This document shows positions 45,701 through 53,643 of a DNA stretch of 64,000 nt, in pieces. Below the pieces are notes generated by a model, which saw only the letters and a list, made by a program, of their open reading frames with translations, did not search any database and had not been told where the DNA came from. The stretch is from assembly GCF_030622045.1 (NCBI RefSeq), contig NZ_CP130886.1, forward strand, positions 2,245,557-2,309,556, given 5' to 3'. Both the position numbers and the translations under genes were made by a program. Position 1 is the stretch's first letter; each line of letters begins with the position of its first letter. The DNA comes from Planctellipticum variicoloris. GTDB taxonomy: Bacteria > Planctomycetota > Planctomycetia > Planctomycetales > Planctomycetaceae.

Positions 45701-45878
45701 CCATCAGCCGGGGAAGGAGATTCTTTACCCGGTGGCGACCGTGATTCTGGGCGGACTGATCACGTCCACCCTCTGCGAGTACCTCGTCCACCCAGGCCTG
45801 TTTTACCGCTTCAGCGGCAAGTCCGCGGCTGCGATGGGGCAGCGCACGAACCAGACGCTTGAGAATCAAGAGGCATGA
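42714..45878 (+). CDS. CusA/CzcA-family heavy-metal efflux RND transporter
   Basis: A 1054-residue inner-membrane pump, full length for the HME-RND group. It starts MNWLLDFSLRHRLVVIALAL with helix 1, then LPIDIFPNLTRPRVTVMTEC and two large porter loops. The motif GELVDDAIVDIENVFRRL in helix 4 has the acidic proton-relay residues (Asp-Asp). Other features are GISxxG-type turns, LRMGTDFLPSFDEGAAQVNI and HxSLSIAALVGFISLGGIAARNG. It uses proton flow to expel metal cations (Cu/Ag or Zn/Co/Cd) with the adaptor upstream. The metal is not readable from sequence; His and Cys-rich neighbours favour copper or zinc. Palindromic or repeat elements flank both ends. Confidence 0.93.
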   Translation: MNWLLDFSLRHRLVVIALALVTLVLGTRTILSLPIDIFPNLTRPRVTVMTECPGLAPEEVETLVTFPLETAFNGATGVEAVRSQSGIGLSVIYVEFGWSTDIYIARQIVNERLATVSQQMPAGVKPELAPISSIMGQIMMVGLTCKDETTSPLELRTLADWVIRPRLLTIPGVAQVITMGGGRKQYQVRVNPDQLLAYDVTLREIEASLRESNENATGGYVTQGPLEYLVRSLGRIQSIEDLEQTVVQSRPGRSVLLRDVATVQEGPQTKRGDSSVNGLPAVVLTIAKQPQGDTRLLSDQITAALKDLEAALPPGVEIHDDVYQQRSFIDRGVDNVVEALRDGAILVLIVLFLFLLNFRTTFITLTAIPLSIVMTGLVFYWCGLSINVMTLGGLAVAMGELVDDAIVDIENVFRRLGQNASLPSPRPVLEVVYSASLEVRSSIVFGTMLVILVFIPLFALSGIEGRLFVPLGIAYIVSILASLLVSLTVTPVLGSLLLTGRNRSGHGDKDSPLLRLLKIAVSPVVRTSLHPFGLAVILTVVLGTIGGSAVMFLRMGTDFLPSFDEGAAQVNIVMPPGSSLETSNRVSGMVDRAFLKHRASPEQPHGVVQSFIRRSGRAELDEHAEGVNVTEYIVTLNPDSGVSRTDTLAILRGELAEIPGIEYEAEQPLAHLISHMLSGVSAQIAIKLYGDDLDVLRRKAQDIKGAITGIPGLAPPVVEPQQLIPQLRIVLDREQLAAYGLTPGEVNEFIETALNGRVVSTVLEGQRTFDLQVRLEEAYRTDFDQIHRLSIDLPSGGRIPLATVAKIEQGGGPNTISRENVRRRITVRGNATDRDLGSVVADIRRAVTEKVELPEGYFVEYGGQFEAQQEASRRILLLSLVSLAGVFLVLYTLFPSTRIVLQIMFALPTAFVGGVIALWLTHQSLSIAALVGFISLGGIAARNGILLVAHYRHLMQEEGEGFSAEMVVRGSLERLAPVLMTALTAGIGLLPLVLGGHQPGKEILYPVATVILGGLITSTLCEYLVHPGLFYRFSGKSAAAMGQRTNQTLENQEA

Positions 45879-45890
45879 AGAAGACTTTTT

Positions 45891-46153
45891 ACCGCGGAGC
45901 GGCTGTGTTCTTCGTCAAGGAAGATGCTCCTCGTTCCCAGGCTCCCGCCTGGGAACGCCCTCTTGCGAGGCTCCGCCTCGTCTGACATCGGACTGCAAAC
46001 AAGTCGCCAGCCTCAGCGGGCGCTCCGCGTCCTTTTCCCTTCGGGCCCGTAAGATGGCAAAGAGCGAGGCAGAGCCTCGCAATCAGCCGGTTCCGAGGCA
46101 GAGCCTGGGAACCAGTGTGTTCGACTTTCTCACGGTTTTCTCCGCGTCTCGGT
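45891..46153. repeat. Cluster of hairpin-forming intergenic repeats after the RND gene
   Basis: Four inverted repeats lie in 263 bp: CGTTCCCAGGC/GCCTGGGAACG (45932-45957, perfect 11 bp), CGAGGC/GCCTCG (45966-45980), GCGAGGC/GCCTCGC (46064-46080), and GGTTCCGAGGC/GCCTGGGAACC (46089-46113, one mismatch). The outer ends carry ACCGCGGAG (45891-45899) and CTCCGCGTCTCGGT (46140-46153), related to arms of the palindrome at 42445-42666. Together they fill the convergent gap (45879-46195); no gene is supported here. Confidence 0.8.
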
Positions 46154-46195
46154 GAGATGTCTTCTCTTCGTCCGGCGAAGCGCCGGTGTGAGTCG

Positions 46196-47587
46196 TTATC
46201 CCAGCTCGGCGATCGGCGCCCCGTTCTCAATCACGGGCCGCGGCCGGCCGCGATTGTCGAGATAGCTCAGATCCTGCGGCACGCCCATGTGCCGGAAAAT
46301 CGTTGCGGCCAGATCGCCCGGAGTGACGGGGCGTTCGAGGATGTTTCCTCCGTCTCGCTCGGTGGCCCCGATCACCTGACCGTGCCGCAGGCCGCCGCCG
46401 GCGACGGTCATCGACATGACCACGGGCCAGTGATTGCGACCGTCGGAGCTCCCCTGGGTCCCGATCTGCGGCGTCCGGCCGAATTCTCCCATCGCCAGGA
46501 CCAGAACGTCATCCAGCAGCCCACGCTCGCCCAGGTCCTCGACCAGGGTCGTGATCAAGTGGTCGAAGACCGGCAACAGCGGACGGAGGCCGTTCCAGAT
46601 GCCGCCGTAGGGAGGAATATTGTCGCCGTGCGTGTCCCACGTGCCGGAGGCCCCGTGGTTGCTCAGATCGATGGTCACGAAGCTCACGCCGGATTCGACG
46701 AGCCGTCGGGCCAGCAGCACCTGTTTGCACCATTCGTGGCTGCCGTATTTCTGGCGAGTCGCTTCCGACTCTTGAGAAACGTCGAACGCATTCCGCGCCG
46801 CCTGGCCGAGGACGATGTCCGTGGCCTGCCGGGTGAACCGGTCGACGGCATCCATCGAACCGGAGAGGTCTAGATCCCGTCGCAACCGATCCAAGTCGGA
46901 ATAGAGCGACTGCCGGGTCTCCAGCCGTTCGGTCGTCAGACCAGACGGGAGCGCAAACAGGCTGCCGACGTCGTTGGCCACAAACGGGTCGTAGGACTTG
47001 CCGAGATAGCCCCCCCACGCCAGATGGGAGCGAGATTTCATGTTCAACACGACGTAAGGCGGCAGCTCGCGCGACTGGGCGGCCCGTTGCTTCGCGATCA
47101 GTGACGCGAGCGCCGGAAATTTTTCCGCCTCCCGGTTCTCCCGCGGCTCGGCAGCAAGGTTCGCGGTCTGCATGACCATGTTCGGTTCGTGATTCGAGTG
47201 CCGGCAGTCGACGGAGCGGATCAGCGTCATGCGATCCAGCATGGCCGCCTGCTTCGGCAGAAATTCGCACATCTGGACGCCGGGCAGAGCGGTGGGGATC
47301 ACTCCGAAGGGGCCGCGGATTTCCTTTGGCGCCAACGGTTTCGGGTCCCAAGTATCGATATGGCTGGGGCCGCCGGTCATCCAGATCAAAATCACGCTCT
47401 TCTGCCGGGACGTCGAAGGGGTCGCTTCGCGGGCGGAGAGCAGCTTCGGCAGGCTGAGCCCCGCCAGTCCGGCGAGACTGGCTTTGAGAACGCTCCGTCG
47501 GCCAAAGACCTGCACCCCTTCGCGCTCGCGGGCGTTGAAGTTCATGAATGCGTGCGGGTGGTCGTGACGCGGGGCGGTCGAGGTCAT
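46196..47587 (-). CDS. DUF1501 domain-containing secreted protein
   Basis: A 463-residue protein from the ATG at 47587 (GAAGG upstream). A twin-arginine-like signal (FGRRSVLKASLAGLAGLSLP) is followed by the alkaline-phosphatase-like DUF1501 domain: SVILIWMTGGPSHIDTWDPK, SVDCRHSNHEPNMV, WDTHGDNIPPYGGIWNGLRP and LVLAMGEFGRTPQIG, then DGRNHWPVVMSMTVAGGG. These proteins are abundant in planctomycetes, usually beside DUF1553/DUF1549 cytochrome genes as part of polymer breakdown; no such partner is present here, so it is an orphan. Conserved His and Asp residues suggest metal-dependent hydrolysis; substrate unknown. Confidence 0.93.
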   Translation of the reverse strand: MTSTAPRHDHPHAFMNFNAREREGVQVFGRRSVLKASLAGLAGLSLPKLLSAREATPSTSRQKSVILIWMTGGPSHIDTWDPKPLAPKEIRGPFGVIPTALPGVQMCEFLPKQAAMLDRMTLIRSVDCRHSNHEPNMVMQTANLAAEPRENREAEKFPALASLIAKQRAAQSRELPPYVVLNMKSRSHLAWGGYLGKSYDPFVANDVGSLFALPSGLTTERLETRQSLYSDLDRLRRDLDLSGSMDAVDRFTRQATDIVLGQAARNAFDVSQESEATRQKYGSHEWCKQVLLARRLVESGVSFVTIDLSNHGASGTWDTHGDNIPPYGGIWNGLRPLLPVFDHLITTLVEDLGERGLLDDVLVLAMGEFGRTPQIGTQGSSDGRNHWPVVMSMTVAGGGLRHGQVIGATERDGGNILERPVTPGDLAATIFRHMGVPQDLSYLDNRGRPRPVIENGAPIAELG

Positions 47588-47952
47588 TGACGCTTCCTTC
47601 GGGAAATCAGCACGTACGCGACGCATCAGAATACGTGCATGAGATTGGCGTGGGAAGGGGAATCACACAAATGCCGCAGGAGCTTTTGCGTGTCGGCGAC
47701 AGATTTGCATACCGTGAAAACGCCTGCGATGCAGATCGAGCAATGATCATTCCGACGGCAAGTCGTGCCGGGTTTTTGAGCGACGTCAGAGATTCGGGCG
47801 TGAGTCATGGGTCAGCCCACAGGCCTGGAATTCGGTGTCTTCTGCGTACGGAACTGCTAGACTTGGATCGGTTTTGAGATCGAGGATCGATACGTTCCAT
47901 CAGCAACGAATGCAATCCTCGCGCCGCCGGTGCTTATAGAGGGCCGACCGCT
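47588..47952. other. Divergent intergenic region, DUF1501 / serine-enzyme fusion
   Basis: 365 bp separating divergent genes. AT-richer stretches occur around 47640-47780, but no promoter with good spacing, no repeat and no coding frame could be supported. Confidence 0.45.
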
Positions 47953-49959
47953 GTGAAACTGGGAACTTTGTTCGTCGCGATCGCGTGGATTTTTGCCGCG
48001 ACCGCTTCAGCCGCCAATGACCCCGGTCTCTCGGAACGACTGCTCCCATTGATTGACGCCCATCAGGGACGGGTCGCCGTTGCCGTGCGACATCTCGAGA
48101 ACGGAGCCAGCTTCGAATACCGCGCGGCGGAGCCGTTGCCGACAGCCAGTTTGATCAAACTCCCCGTCATGATTGCCGCATATCAGGCCGCTGCCGACGG
48201 CCAGCTCGATCTGGCGAAGGAACTGACGCTGCGGGCGGAGGACAAGGCGCCCGGCTCCGGAGTTCTGACTCCCCATTTTTCGCCCGGAGCAAAGCTCTCC
48301 GTGCGCGACGCCATCCGGCTGATGATTGCGTATTCGGACAACACCGCCACGAATCTGGTCGTCGATCAGATTGGCTTGCCAGCAACGGCCAATCTGATGG
48401 CCAGTCTGGGATTCCCGGAGACCCGTCTGCATGCCAAGGTCTTTCGAGGCGACACTTCCATTGCGCCCGAAAGGAGCAAGCAGTTCGGGCTGGGGAGCAC
48501 GACGGCGCTCGACATGATCAGCCTGCTGGAAAGACTGCAGAAGGGGGAGGTTGTCAGTCCGGAGGCGAGTCGGGAGATGCTCGAACATCTCCGCGCCTGC
48601 GACGATAAAGACCGTCTCTCCCGGCATTTGCCGGCCGGGACGAAGATCGCCATGAAAACCGGCTCGGTCAACAATGCGCGAACGGTTGCCGGAATTATCG
48701 ATTCTCCGGCCGGGGCGATTGCGATCTGCGTCCTGACGACCGAGAACCAGGACAAGCGCTGGACTGCCGACAATGCCGCCGTGGTGCTGATGGCGGAGAT
48801 TTCCCGACAGGCCTGGCAGCGATTTCAGCCGCTGACTCCCCTGTCGGACCCGGGATTCACGGGAGAACTGGTGCTTGGCACTCAGGGGGAGATGGTCGAA
48901 GCGCTGCAGCGGACGCTGAATGCCCGATTGCAGCCGTCTCCGAATCTGAATATCGATGGCGACTTCGGGGCCGTCACCCGGCAGGCGGTTGTGGCGTTTC
49001 AGAAGCAGGCCGGCCTCCCGGAGACGGGGGTTGTCGGCCCGGAGTCGTGGGCTGCCTTGGGTTCGTTGCTCCTGGAAGACGCGCCGGTTTCCGATCCGGA
49101 AGTGATCAACAGCGAAAAACTGCCCAGGGAACCGGCGGATCCGGCGGCCGGGCCTCCCTTTGTGACCTGCAAAGCCTGGTGCGTGGGGGACGCTGCGACC
49201 GGAGGCGTCCTGTTTGGCAAGTGCGAAACGGATCGCTTGCACATTGCCAGTACGACCAAAGTCATGACAGCCTGGCTGACACTGAAAACGGTGGCCGAAG
49301 ATCCGACTCTCCTCGATCAGGAAGTGACTTTCTCGGCCCGCGCCGACCAGACAATCGGCAGTTCGGCGCGCGTGAGGGCCGGTGAGAAGCTGCCGGTCCG
49401 CGATCTGCTGTACGGTTTGATGCTGCCGTCGGGAAACGACGCTTCAGTGGCGCTGGGGGAAGCACTCGGAGGGCGCTCTGCGCCGGCCGAGGGAGCCGCC
49501 GATCCGGACGATCCTCTGGGGAGATTCATTGCAGAAATGAACCGCGAAGCCGGCCGGCTGGGGATGACCTCGACGGTTTACAGCAATACGCACGGCCTGA
49601 CCGAAGATTCCCATTTGTCGACTGCGGCCGATTTGCTGAAGCTGACAAGTCGTGCACTGCAGGATGATCGATTTCGCCAGATTATCCAGTGCCGCCAGTA
49701 CGGGTGCCGGGTGGAGGGGAAGGGCGGGTATCGCCGTAACGTCAAATGGGAGAACACGAACCGTCTGCTGGGGACGGATGGCTATCTGGGAGTCAAGACG
49801 GGAACGACCAATGCCGCTGGAGCTTGTCTCGTCTCGGTCGGCGAGCGAAATGGTCGCGAGCTGATCGTTGTCGTTCTGGGCGCCGCCGCCAGCGAAGCCC
49901 GTTACGCTGAGACTCGCAACTTGTTTCGCTGGGCGTGGACGCAAGTTCCATCGCCATAG
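47953..49959 (+). CDS. Secreted fusion: class A beta-lactamase-like domain, peptidoglycan-binding domain, S11 D-Ala-D-Ala carboxypeptidase domain
   Basis: A 668-residue exported protein (GTG start; signal peptide about 1-21). Domain 1 (25-290) has a class A serine beta-lactamase fold: Ser66-L-I-Lys69, Ser128-Asp-Asn130 and Lys235-Thr-Gly237. The region preceding STTALDMISLLERL lacks a recognisable E..LN omega-loop motif, so penicillin hydrolysis is doubtful. Domain 2 (305-370) is a PG_binding_1 domain (NIDGDFGAVTRQAVVAFQKQ). Domain 3 (400-665) is a peptidase S11 DD-carboxypeptidase: Ser433-T-T-Lys436, Ser493-Gly-Asn495 and Lys615-Thr-Gly617. Two complete serine active sites on one chain around a wall-binding module suggest cell-wall trimming. 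The 5' gene is divergent; likely monocistronic. Confidence 0.92.
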   Translation: MKLGTLFVAIAWIFAATASAANDPGLSERLLPLIDAHQGRVAVAVRHLENGASFEYRAAEPLPTASLIKLPVMIAAYQAAADGQLDLAKELTLRAEDKAPGSGVLTPHFSPGAKLSVRDAIRLMIAYSDNTATNLVVDQIGLPATANLMASLGFPETRLHAKVFRGDTSIAPERSKQFGLGSTTALDMISLLERLQKGEVVSPEASREMLEHLRACDDKDRLSRHLPAGTKIAMKTGSVNNARTVAGIIDSPAGAIAICVLTTENQDKRWTADNAAVVLMAEISRQAWQRFQPLTPLSDPGFTGELVLGTQGEMVEALQRTLNARLQPSPNLNIDGDFGAVTRQAVVAFQKQAGLPETGVVGPESWAALGSLLLEDAPVSDPEVINSEKLPREPADPAAGPPFVTCKAWCVGDAATGGVLFGKCETDRLHIASTTKVMTAWLTLKTVAEDPTLLDQEVTFSARADQTIGSSARVRAGEKLPVRDLLYGLMLPSGNDASVALGEALGGRSAPAEGAADPDDPLGRFIAEMNREAGRLGMTSTVYSNTHGLTEDSHLSTAADLLKLTSRALQDDRFRQIIQCRQYGCRVEGKGGYRRNVKWENTNRLLGTDGYLGVKTGTTNAAGACLVSVGERNGRELIVVVLGAAASEARYAETRNLFRWAWTQVPSP

Positions 49960-50121
49960 GGTTAACAGCAATTGTGCGACAGATGACGGTCGCCTAACCT
50001 CTTCCGGCATCAGGTCTTCATGCAAAACACAACTTGTCGAGCGTGGCCACGTGGGGTATTGTTAAGGATGTCGTGAGCGAATCCTGTTCCTGGTCGGTAT
50101 TGAAGAAAGGGGAGGGCAGGG

Positions 50122-50466
50122 ATGCGGAACTCGTACAAACTGGGTGATCCGGTCGTTTTCAGTGTGACCAAGTTCAGCACTGAACCGGGGCCGCGCGCTC
50201 ACGATATTCACCCCGCGCCCTACGGGGAAACCTACCATTACCAGGTCGATAAATTCTGGCTGGTCGGCGAGATTCTGGACGACGGCAAGCTGCTGTTGCT
50301 CACTCGCCGCGGAAAACGCCACACGGTGACCGTGGACGATCCCCGCCTTCGCCCGGCTCGCTGGTGGGAGCGCTGGCTGCATCGGGACCGTTTTCCGAAC
50401 TTGGATCAGGCGCTGGCGGCGCAGCCGGTTGAGACGGATGTTCCCGTTGCAACTCATTCGGCCTGA
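50122..50466 (+). CDS. Hypothetical protein (114 aa)
   Basis: A small soluble protein with a good ribosome-binding site (GGGGAGG about 8 bases before the ATG). It begins RNSYKLGDPVVFSVTKFSTE, with likely beta strands through FWLVGEILDDGKLLLLTRRG and KRHTVTVDDPRLRPARWWER. The pattern suggests a small SH3-like or PRC-type beta barrel, but no family is recognised. No signal peptide. Probably transcribed alone; ilvN starts 249 bp downstream. Confidence 0.75.
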   Translation: MRNSYKLGDPVVFSVTKFSTEPGPRAHDIHPAPYGETYHYQVDKFWLVGEILDDGKLLLLTRRGKRHTVTVDDPRLRPARWWERWLHRDRFPNLDQALAAQPVETDVPVATHSA

Positions 50467-50554
50467 ACGCCTTGGGGTGATGCAAGATCAGTCCCGGTTT
50501 GTTCGCCGGGCGCGAACCACCCTCCGCGAGTCTTTGTCTCCAGCCGGCGGGCGC

Positions 50555-50583
50555 TTGTGTCCCTCAGCCCCCGTCACTAGACT
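50555..50583 (+). promoter_or_regulatory. Candidate promoter upstream of ilvN
   Basis: TTGTGT (50555-50560) and TAGACT (50578-50583) are 17 bases apart, 132 bp before ilvN. The -10 hexamer equals that proposed for the VWA genes. Identified by eye. Confidence 0.35.
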
Positions 50584-50640
50584 CACGCATCACTTTGACT
50601 CGCCGTTTGAACGTCGGGTCGGCCCGCGGAATCCAGGGGC

Positions 50641-50663
50641 GGCGCTGGCGGATTGCCAGCGCC
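50641..50663 (+). promoter_or_regulatory. Stable leader hairpin before ilvN
   Basis: GGCGCTGGC and GCCAGCGCC make a perfect 9-bp stem around GGATT, 52 bp upstream of ilvN. It is not followed by a T run, and no Leu/Ile/Val-rich leader peptide was found, so classical attenuation is unproven. Confidence 0.4.
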
Positions 50664-50715
50664 CGGTTCCGGGTCGGGTCGCTCCTTCGACCGGCGTCCG
50701 GGAAGTATTGTCGCC

Positions 50716-51255
50716 ATGAAGCATGTTCTGTCCGCGATGGTTATGAATCAGCCGGGGGTGCTCGCGCACATTTCCGGCATGCTGGCCTCGCGCGCCTTTA
50801 ACATCGAGAGTCTTGCGGTCGGTGAGACCGAAGACGCCCAGTTCTCCCGGATTACGTTCGTCGTGACCGGTGACGACAAGGTGCTCGATCAGGTTCGCAA
50901 GCAGCTCGAAAAGATCGTGACCGTCGTCAAGGTGGCGGACTTCCAGAATGAGGACATCGTCGAACGGGATCTGATGCTGATCAAGGTCTCCGCCGGCAAG
51001 GGGGCGCGGACCGAGGTGCATGAGCTGACGGAAATCTTCCGCGGCAAGATTGTCGATGTGGATCTCGCGCATCTGATGATCGAAATCTCGGGCCAGGAAT
51101 CGAAGATTAACGCCTTCATCGACATGATGCGGCCGTTCGGCATTATCGAGATGGTCCGCACCGGGCGAATCGCCTTGGCCCGCCATACGTCGCTGTCGGT
51201 CGATCAGGCCCTGCAACCGCCTCCCGTCTATGACGAGGCCGTCGCTGCGTCGTAG
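50716..51255 (+). CDS. ilvN: Acetolactate synthase small (regulatory) subunit
   Basis: A 179-residue cytoplasmic protein with an ACT domain at the N-terminus (HVLSAMVMNQPGVLAHISGM; ASRAFNIESLAVGETED), which senses valine, and a C-terminal ALS_ss_C half (RGKIVDVDLAHLMIEISGQE; MMRPFGIIEMVRTGRIAL). It activates and confers feedback inhibition on the catalytic subunit IlvB in branched-chain amino acid synthesis. ilvB is not adjacent, which is unusual because ilvB and ilvN are commonly neighbours; ilvC follows 113 bp later on the same strand. ATG at 50716 fixes the family N-terminus. Confidence 0.95.
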   Translation: MKHVLSAMVMNQPGVLAHISGMLASRAFNIESLAVGETEDAQFSRITFVVTGDDKVLDQVRKQLEKIVTVVKVADFQNEDIVERDLMLIKVSAGKGARTEVHELTEIFRGKIVDVDLAHLMIEISGQESKINAFIDMMRPFGIIEMVRTGRIALARHTSLSVDQALQPPPVYDEAVAAS

Positions 51256-51368
51256 ATTTTGGGGTTTTCCAGCCGGAAAATGCCCGAGTGCTGCTGGCGC
51301 GGGTTCGTCGTGGATCCTGTCGCTCTGACACAATTGTCTGAACCGTTCCTGTTGACGAAAGAACCGTG

Positions 51369-52373
51369 ATGGCCGCGAAAGTGTATTACGATGACGACGC
51401 CGATCTGTCGCTGCTCAAGGGCAAGACGATCGCAATCCTGGGTTACGGCAGCCAGGGCCACGCCCAGGCCCAGAACCTGCGGGACAGCGGTTGCACGGTC
51501 ATCATCGGTCAGCGTCCCGGCAGCAAGAACTACGACTTGGCCGTCAGCCACAACTTCAAGCCCCTCTCGGTTGTCGAGGCGGTGAAGCAGGCGGATCTGG
51601 TCAATATCCTGCTGCCGGACGAAGTCCAGGGCGACATTTATCGCACCGAGATCAAGCCGAACTTGAAACCCGGCGCGCTGCTGATGTGCTCCCACGGCTT
51701 CAACATCCACTTCAGCCAGGTCGTGCCGCCCGAAGGGCACGATGCAGCGCTGGTCGCCCCCAAGGGACCGGGGCACCTCGTCCGCAGCGAATACGAAAAA
51801 GGGGGCGGCGTCCCCTGTCTGATCGCTCTGTCGCCGGGGGCGTCGGAAACGTCCCGCAAGCTGGCGCTGGCGTATGCCAAAGGTGTCGGCGGCACGCGGG
51901 GCGGCGTCATCGAAACCACGTTCGCCGAGGAAACTGAAACGGACTTGTTCGGCGAGCAGGTCGTCCTCTGCGGCGGCGTGAGCGCCTTGATCAAGGCCGC
52001 CTTCGAGACTCTCGTCGAAGCCGGCTACCAGCCGGAAATGGCGTATTTTGAGTGTATGCACGAGCTGAAACTGATCGTCGACCTGTTCTACCAGGGCGGC
52101 CTCAACTACATGCGCTACAGCGTCTCCAACACGGCAGAGTACGGCGACTACACCCGCGGCCCGCGGATCGTCACCGACGAAACCAAGAAGGAGATGAAGC
52201 GGATCCTGAATGAGATTCAGACCGGCAAGTTCGCGCTGGAGTGGCTCCTGGAGAACAAGGCCAACCAGGCTTCCTTCAAGGCCATTCGTCGTCGCGAACG
52301 CGAACATCAGGTTGAAACGGTGGGCAAAGAGCTCCGCCGGATGATGAAGTGGATCAACGCCAAGGAATTCTAA
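51369..52373 (+). CDS. ilvC: Ketol-acid reductoisomerase (class I)
   Basis: A 334-residue enzyme converting acetolactate or acetohydroxybutyrate to dihydroxy acids with NADPH and Mg, in valine/isoleucine/leucine synthesis. The N-terminal Rossmann domain has [20 protein letters not shown], and the cofactor loop is [14 protein letters not shown]. Metal ligands are in the knotted C-terminal domain: [17 protein letters not shown] and [16 protein letters not shown], then [14 protein letters not shown]. Length is that of the short class I form. Start ATG 51369, directly preceded by an in-frame GTG (51366) that could also serve. It ends at a strong TTCG-loop hairpin (52402-52433). Confidence 0.97.
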   Translation: MAAKVYYDDDADLSLLKGKTIAILGYGSQGHAQAQNLRDSGCTVIIGQRPGSKNYDLAVSHNFKPLSVVEAVKQADLVNILLPDEVQGDIYRTEIKPNLKPGALLMCSHGFNIHFSQVVPPEGHDAALVAPKGPGHLVRSEYEKGGGVPCLIALSPGASETSRKLALAYAKGVGGTRGGVIETTFAEETETDLFGEQVVLCGGVSALIKAAFETLVEAGYQPEMAYFECMHELKLIVDLFYQGGLNYMRYSVSNTAEYGDYTRGPRIVTDETKKEMKRILNEIQTGKFALEWLLENKANQASFKAIRRREREHQVETVGKELRRMMKWINAKEF

Positions 52374-52401
52374 GCCGCGGCGAGTCGAGAATGGATCATT
52401 T

Positions 52402-52433
52402 GCAGGCCCGGGGAGTTCGCTCTCCGGGCCTGC
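52402..52433 (+). terminator. Terminator after ilvC
   Basis: GCAGGCCCGGGGAG (52402-52415) pairs with CTCTCCGGGCCTGC (52420-52433) with one G-T pair; the loop is TTCG. It lies 28 bp after the ilvC stop, and the next gene starts beyond it. Confidence 0.8.
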
Positions 52434-52456
52434 TTGTCAGTACGGGGGAAGGTTCG

Positions 52457-53305
52457 ATGCTGCCGCTGCATGCCGATCACGCCCGGACCTGGCGCGAAAG
52501 CCGCTTTGTGTACCCCGTCCTCTCGCGGCGAAGCGGCGGCCTCTCGGTCGGAATCAATCTGAATCCGGACAAAGTCTGTAACTTCGGCTGCGTCTACTGC
52601 CAGGTCGATCGTCGCAGCGAATCTGAGACACAATTCGTCGCCACGGAACAGCTTCTCGCGGAACTGGAGTCGACGCTGGAGCTGATTGAGTCGGGCGCCG
52701 TATACGCGGACGAGAAGTTCCGCCAGGTGCCCGCTGAGCTGCGCCGGCTGAATGATATTGCGTTCTCGGGAGACGGGGAGCCGACGACGTTCCGAAATTT
52801 CGATCTAATTGCGACGGAAGTCGCCGGGATCAAGCGTCGCCGCCGCCTCGATGACGTCAAACTGGTCCTGATCACGAACGCTTCGATGTTCCACCGTCCC
52901 GGCTGCTTGCGGGCGCTCCGAGTCCTGGCCGAAAACAACGGAGAGATCTGGGCGAAGCTCGACGCCGGAACCGAGGGATACTTCCGCCAGGTCGAACGGA
53001 CCGTAATCCCGTTTCAGCAGATCCTCGACAACATCACCAACGTCGCCTGCGAATGGCCCCTGGTGATTCAGAGTCTGTTCCTGAGGCTGAATGGCCAACC
53101 GCCTTCTCCAGAAGAAGTTGCGGCGTATGCCGGCCGGCTGGACGCGATCCTGTCCGCCGGGGGGAGGCTCGCCCTGGTGCAGATCTATACGGTGGCGCGG
53201 CGTCCGGCGGAGGCGGCGGTGACTGCGCTGACGGCGGCGGAGCTGGAGCAGATTGCCGCCGTTGTCAGAGAGCGGACCTCGCTCAAGGTCGCCGTTTTTC
53301 CGTAA
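52457..53305 (+). CDS. Radical SAM protein (COG0731-like)
   Basis: A 282-residue cytoplasmic iron-sulphur enzyme. The ATG at 52457 has a GGGGGAAGG ribosome-binding site and places the SAM cluster motif Cys41-x3-Cys45-x2-Cys48 (VCNFGCVYCQVDRR) near the N-terminus. FSGDGEPTTFRNFDLI is the GGE-type SAM-binding strand, and LVLITNASMFHRPGCLRAL and EIWAKLDAGTEGYF follow the usual barrel order. Resembles Fe-S oxidoreductases annotated near wyosine-type enzymes; reaction unknown. It begins just after the ilvC terminator, so it is probably separate, and ends at a small hairpin. Confidence 0.9.
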   Translation: MLPLHADHARTWRESRFVYPVLSRRSGGLSVGINLNPDKVCNFGCVYCQVDRRSESETQFVATEQLLAELESTLELIESGAVYADEKFRQVPAELRRLNDIAFSGDGEPTTFRNFDLIATEVAGIKRRRRLDDVKLVLITNASMFHRPGCLRALRVLAENNGEIWAKLDAGTEGYFRQVERTVIPFQQILDNITNVACEWPLVIQSLFLRLNGQPPSPEEVAAYAGRLDAILSAGGRLALVQIYTVARRPAEAAVTALTAAELEQIAAVVRERTSLKVAVFP

Positions 53306-53325
53306 CAGTCGGAACAATCCGACTG
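53306..53325 (+). terminator. Hairpin after the radical SAM gene
   Basis: CAGTCGGA and TCCGACTG form a perfect 8-bp stem around ACAA, starting directly after the stop codon. The following GGGGTTGTCG has only a weak T run. Confidence 0.5.
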
Positions 53326-53552
53326 GGGTTGTCGAAAGTCCTGAAAACCAAGTGTCTCTGGAAGGCTGGATCTCAGGGAGAACGTCCGGCCCTTGGATCG
53401 GCCGTGGCTTTGTTCGATTCGGGGTCGGTCCGGCGTTGTAAGTCGTTGACCGGACGCCCATTGCCGCCGTCGGCGATCACGTGCGTTCTGGCGGGCGGGC
53501 CGCGATTCGGACGCTTGAACCGGATCAAATTCAAAAAAGAATCGCCAGTGCA

Positions 53553-53580
53553 TTGACGCCCCGTTCTGAGCGGGTATTAT
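53553..53580 (+). promoter_or_regulatory. 16S rRNA promoter (sigma70-like) with A-rich upstream sequence
   Basis: TTGACG (53553-53558) and TATTAT (53575-53580), spaced 16 bases, lie 244 bp before the 16S gene. The region 53524-53545 upstream is unusually A-rich (AAATTCAAAAAAGAA), like an UP element. This is the best promoter match in the window. Confidence 0.7.
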
Positions 53581-53643
53581 CTCTTTCTCACCGCACGACG
53601 GTGAAACGCCCGCCGCGACGCACGCGTCACTGGCAGGTGTTCT

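Noticed and set aside
43605-45869. A 754-codon minus-strand frame inside the RND pump gene
   Set aside because: The translation is rich in Arg, Gln and His without any domain, typical of antisense reading of GC-rich coding DNA; the plus-strand pump matches over its full length.
42440-46160. The pump gene as a composite transposon bounded by the two repeat clusters
   Set aside because: There is no transposase, no target-site duplication could be seen, and the two clusters are related only at their ends. Base composition of the pump gene is like its surroundings.
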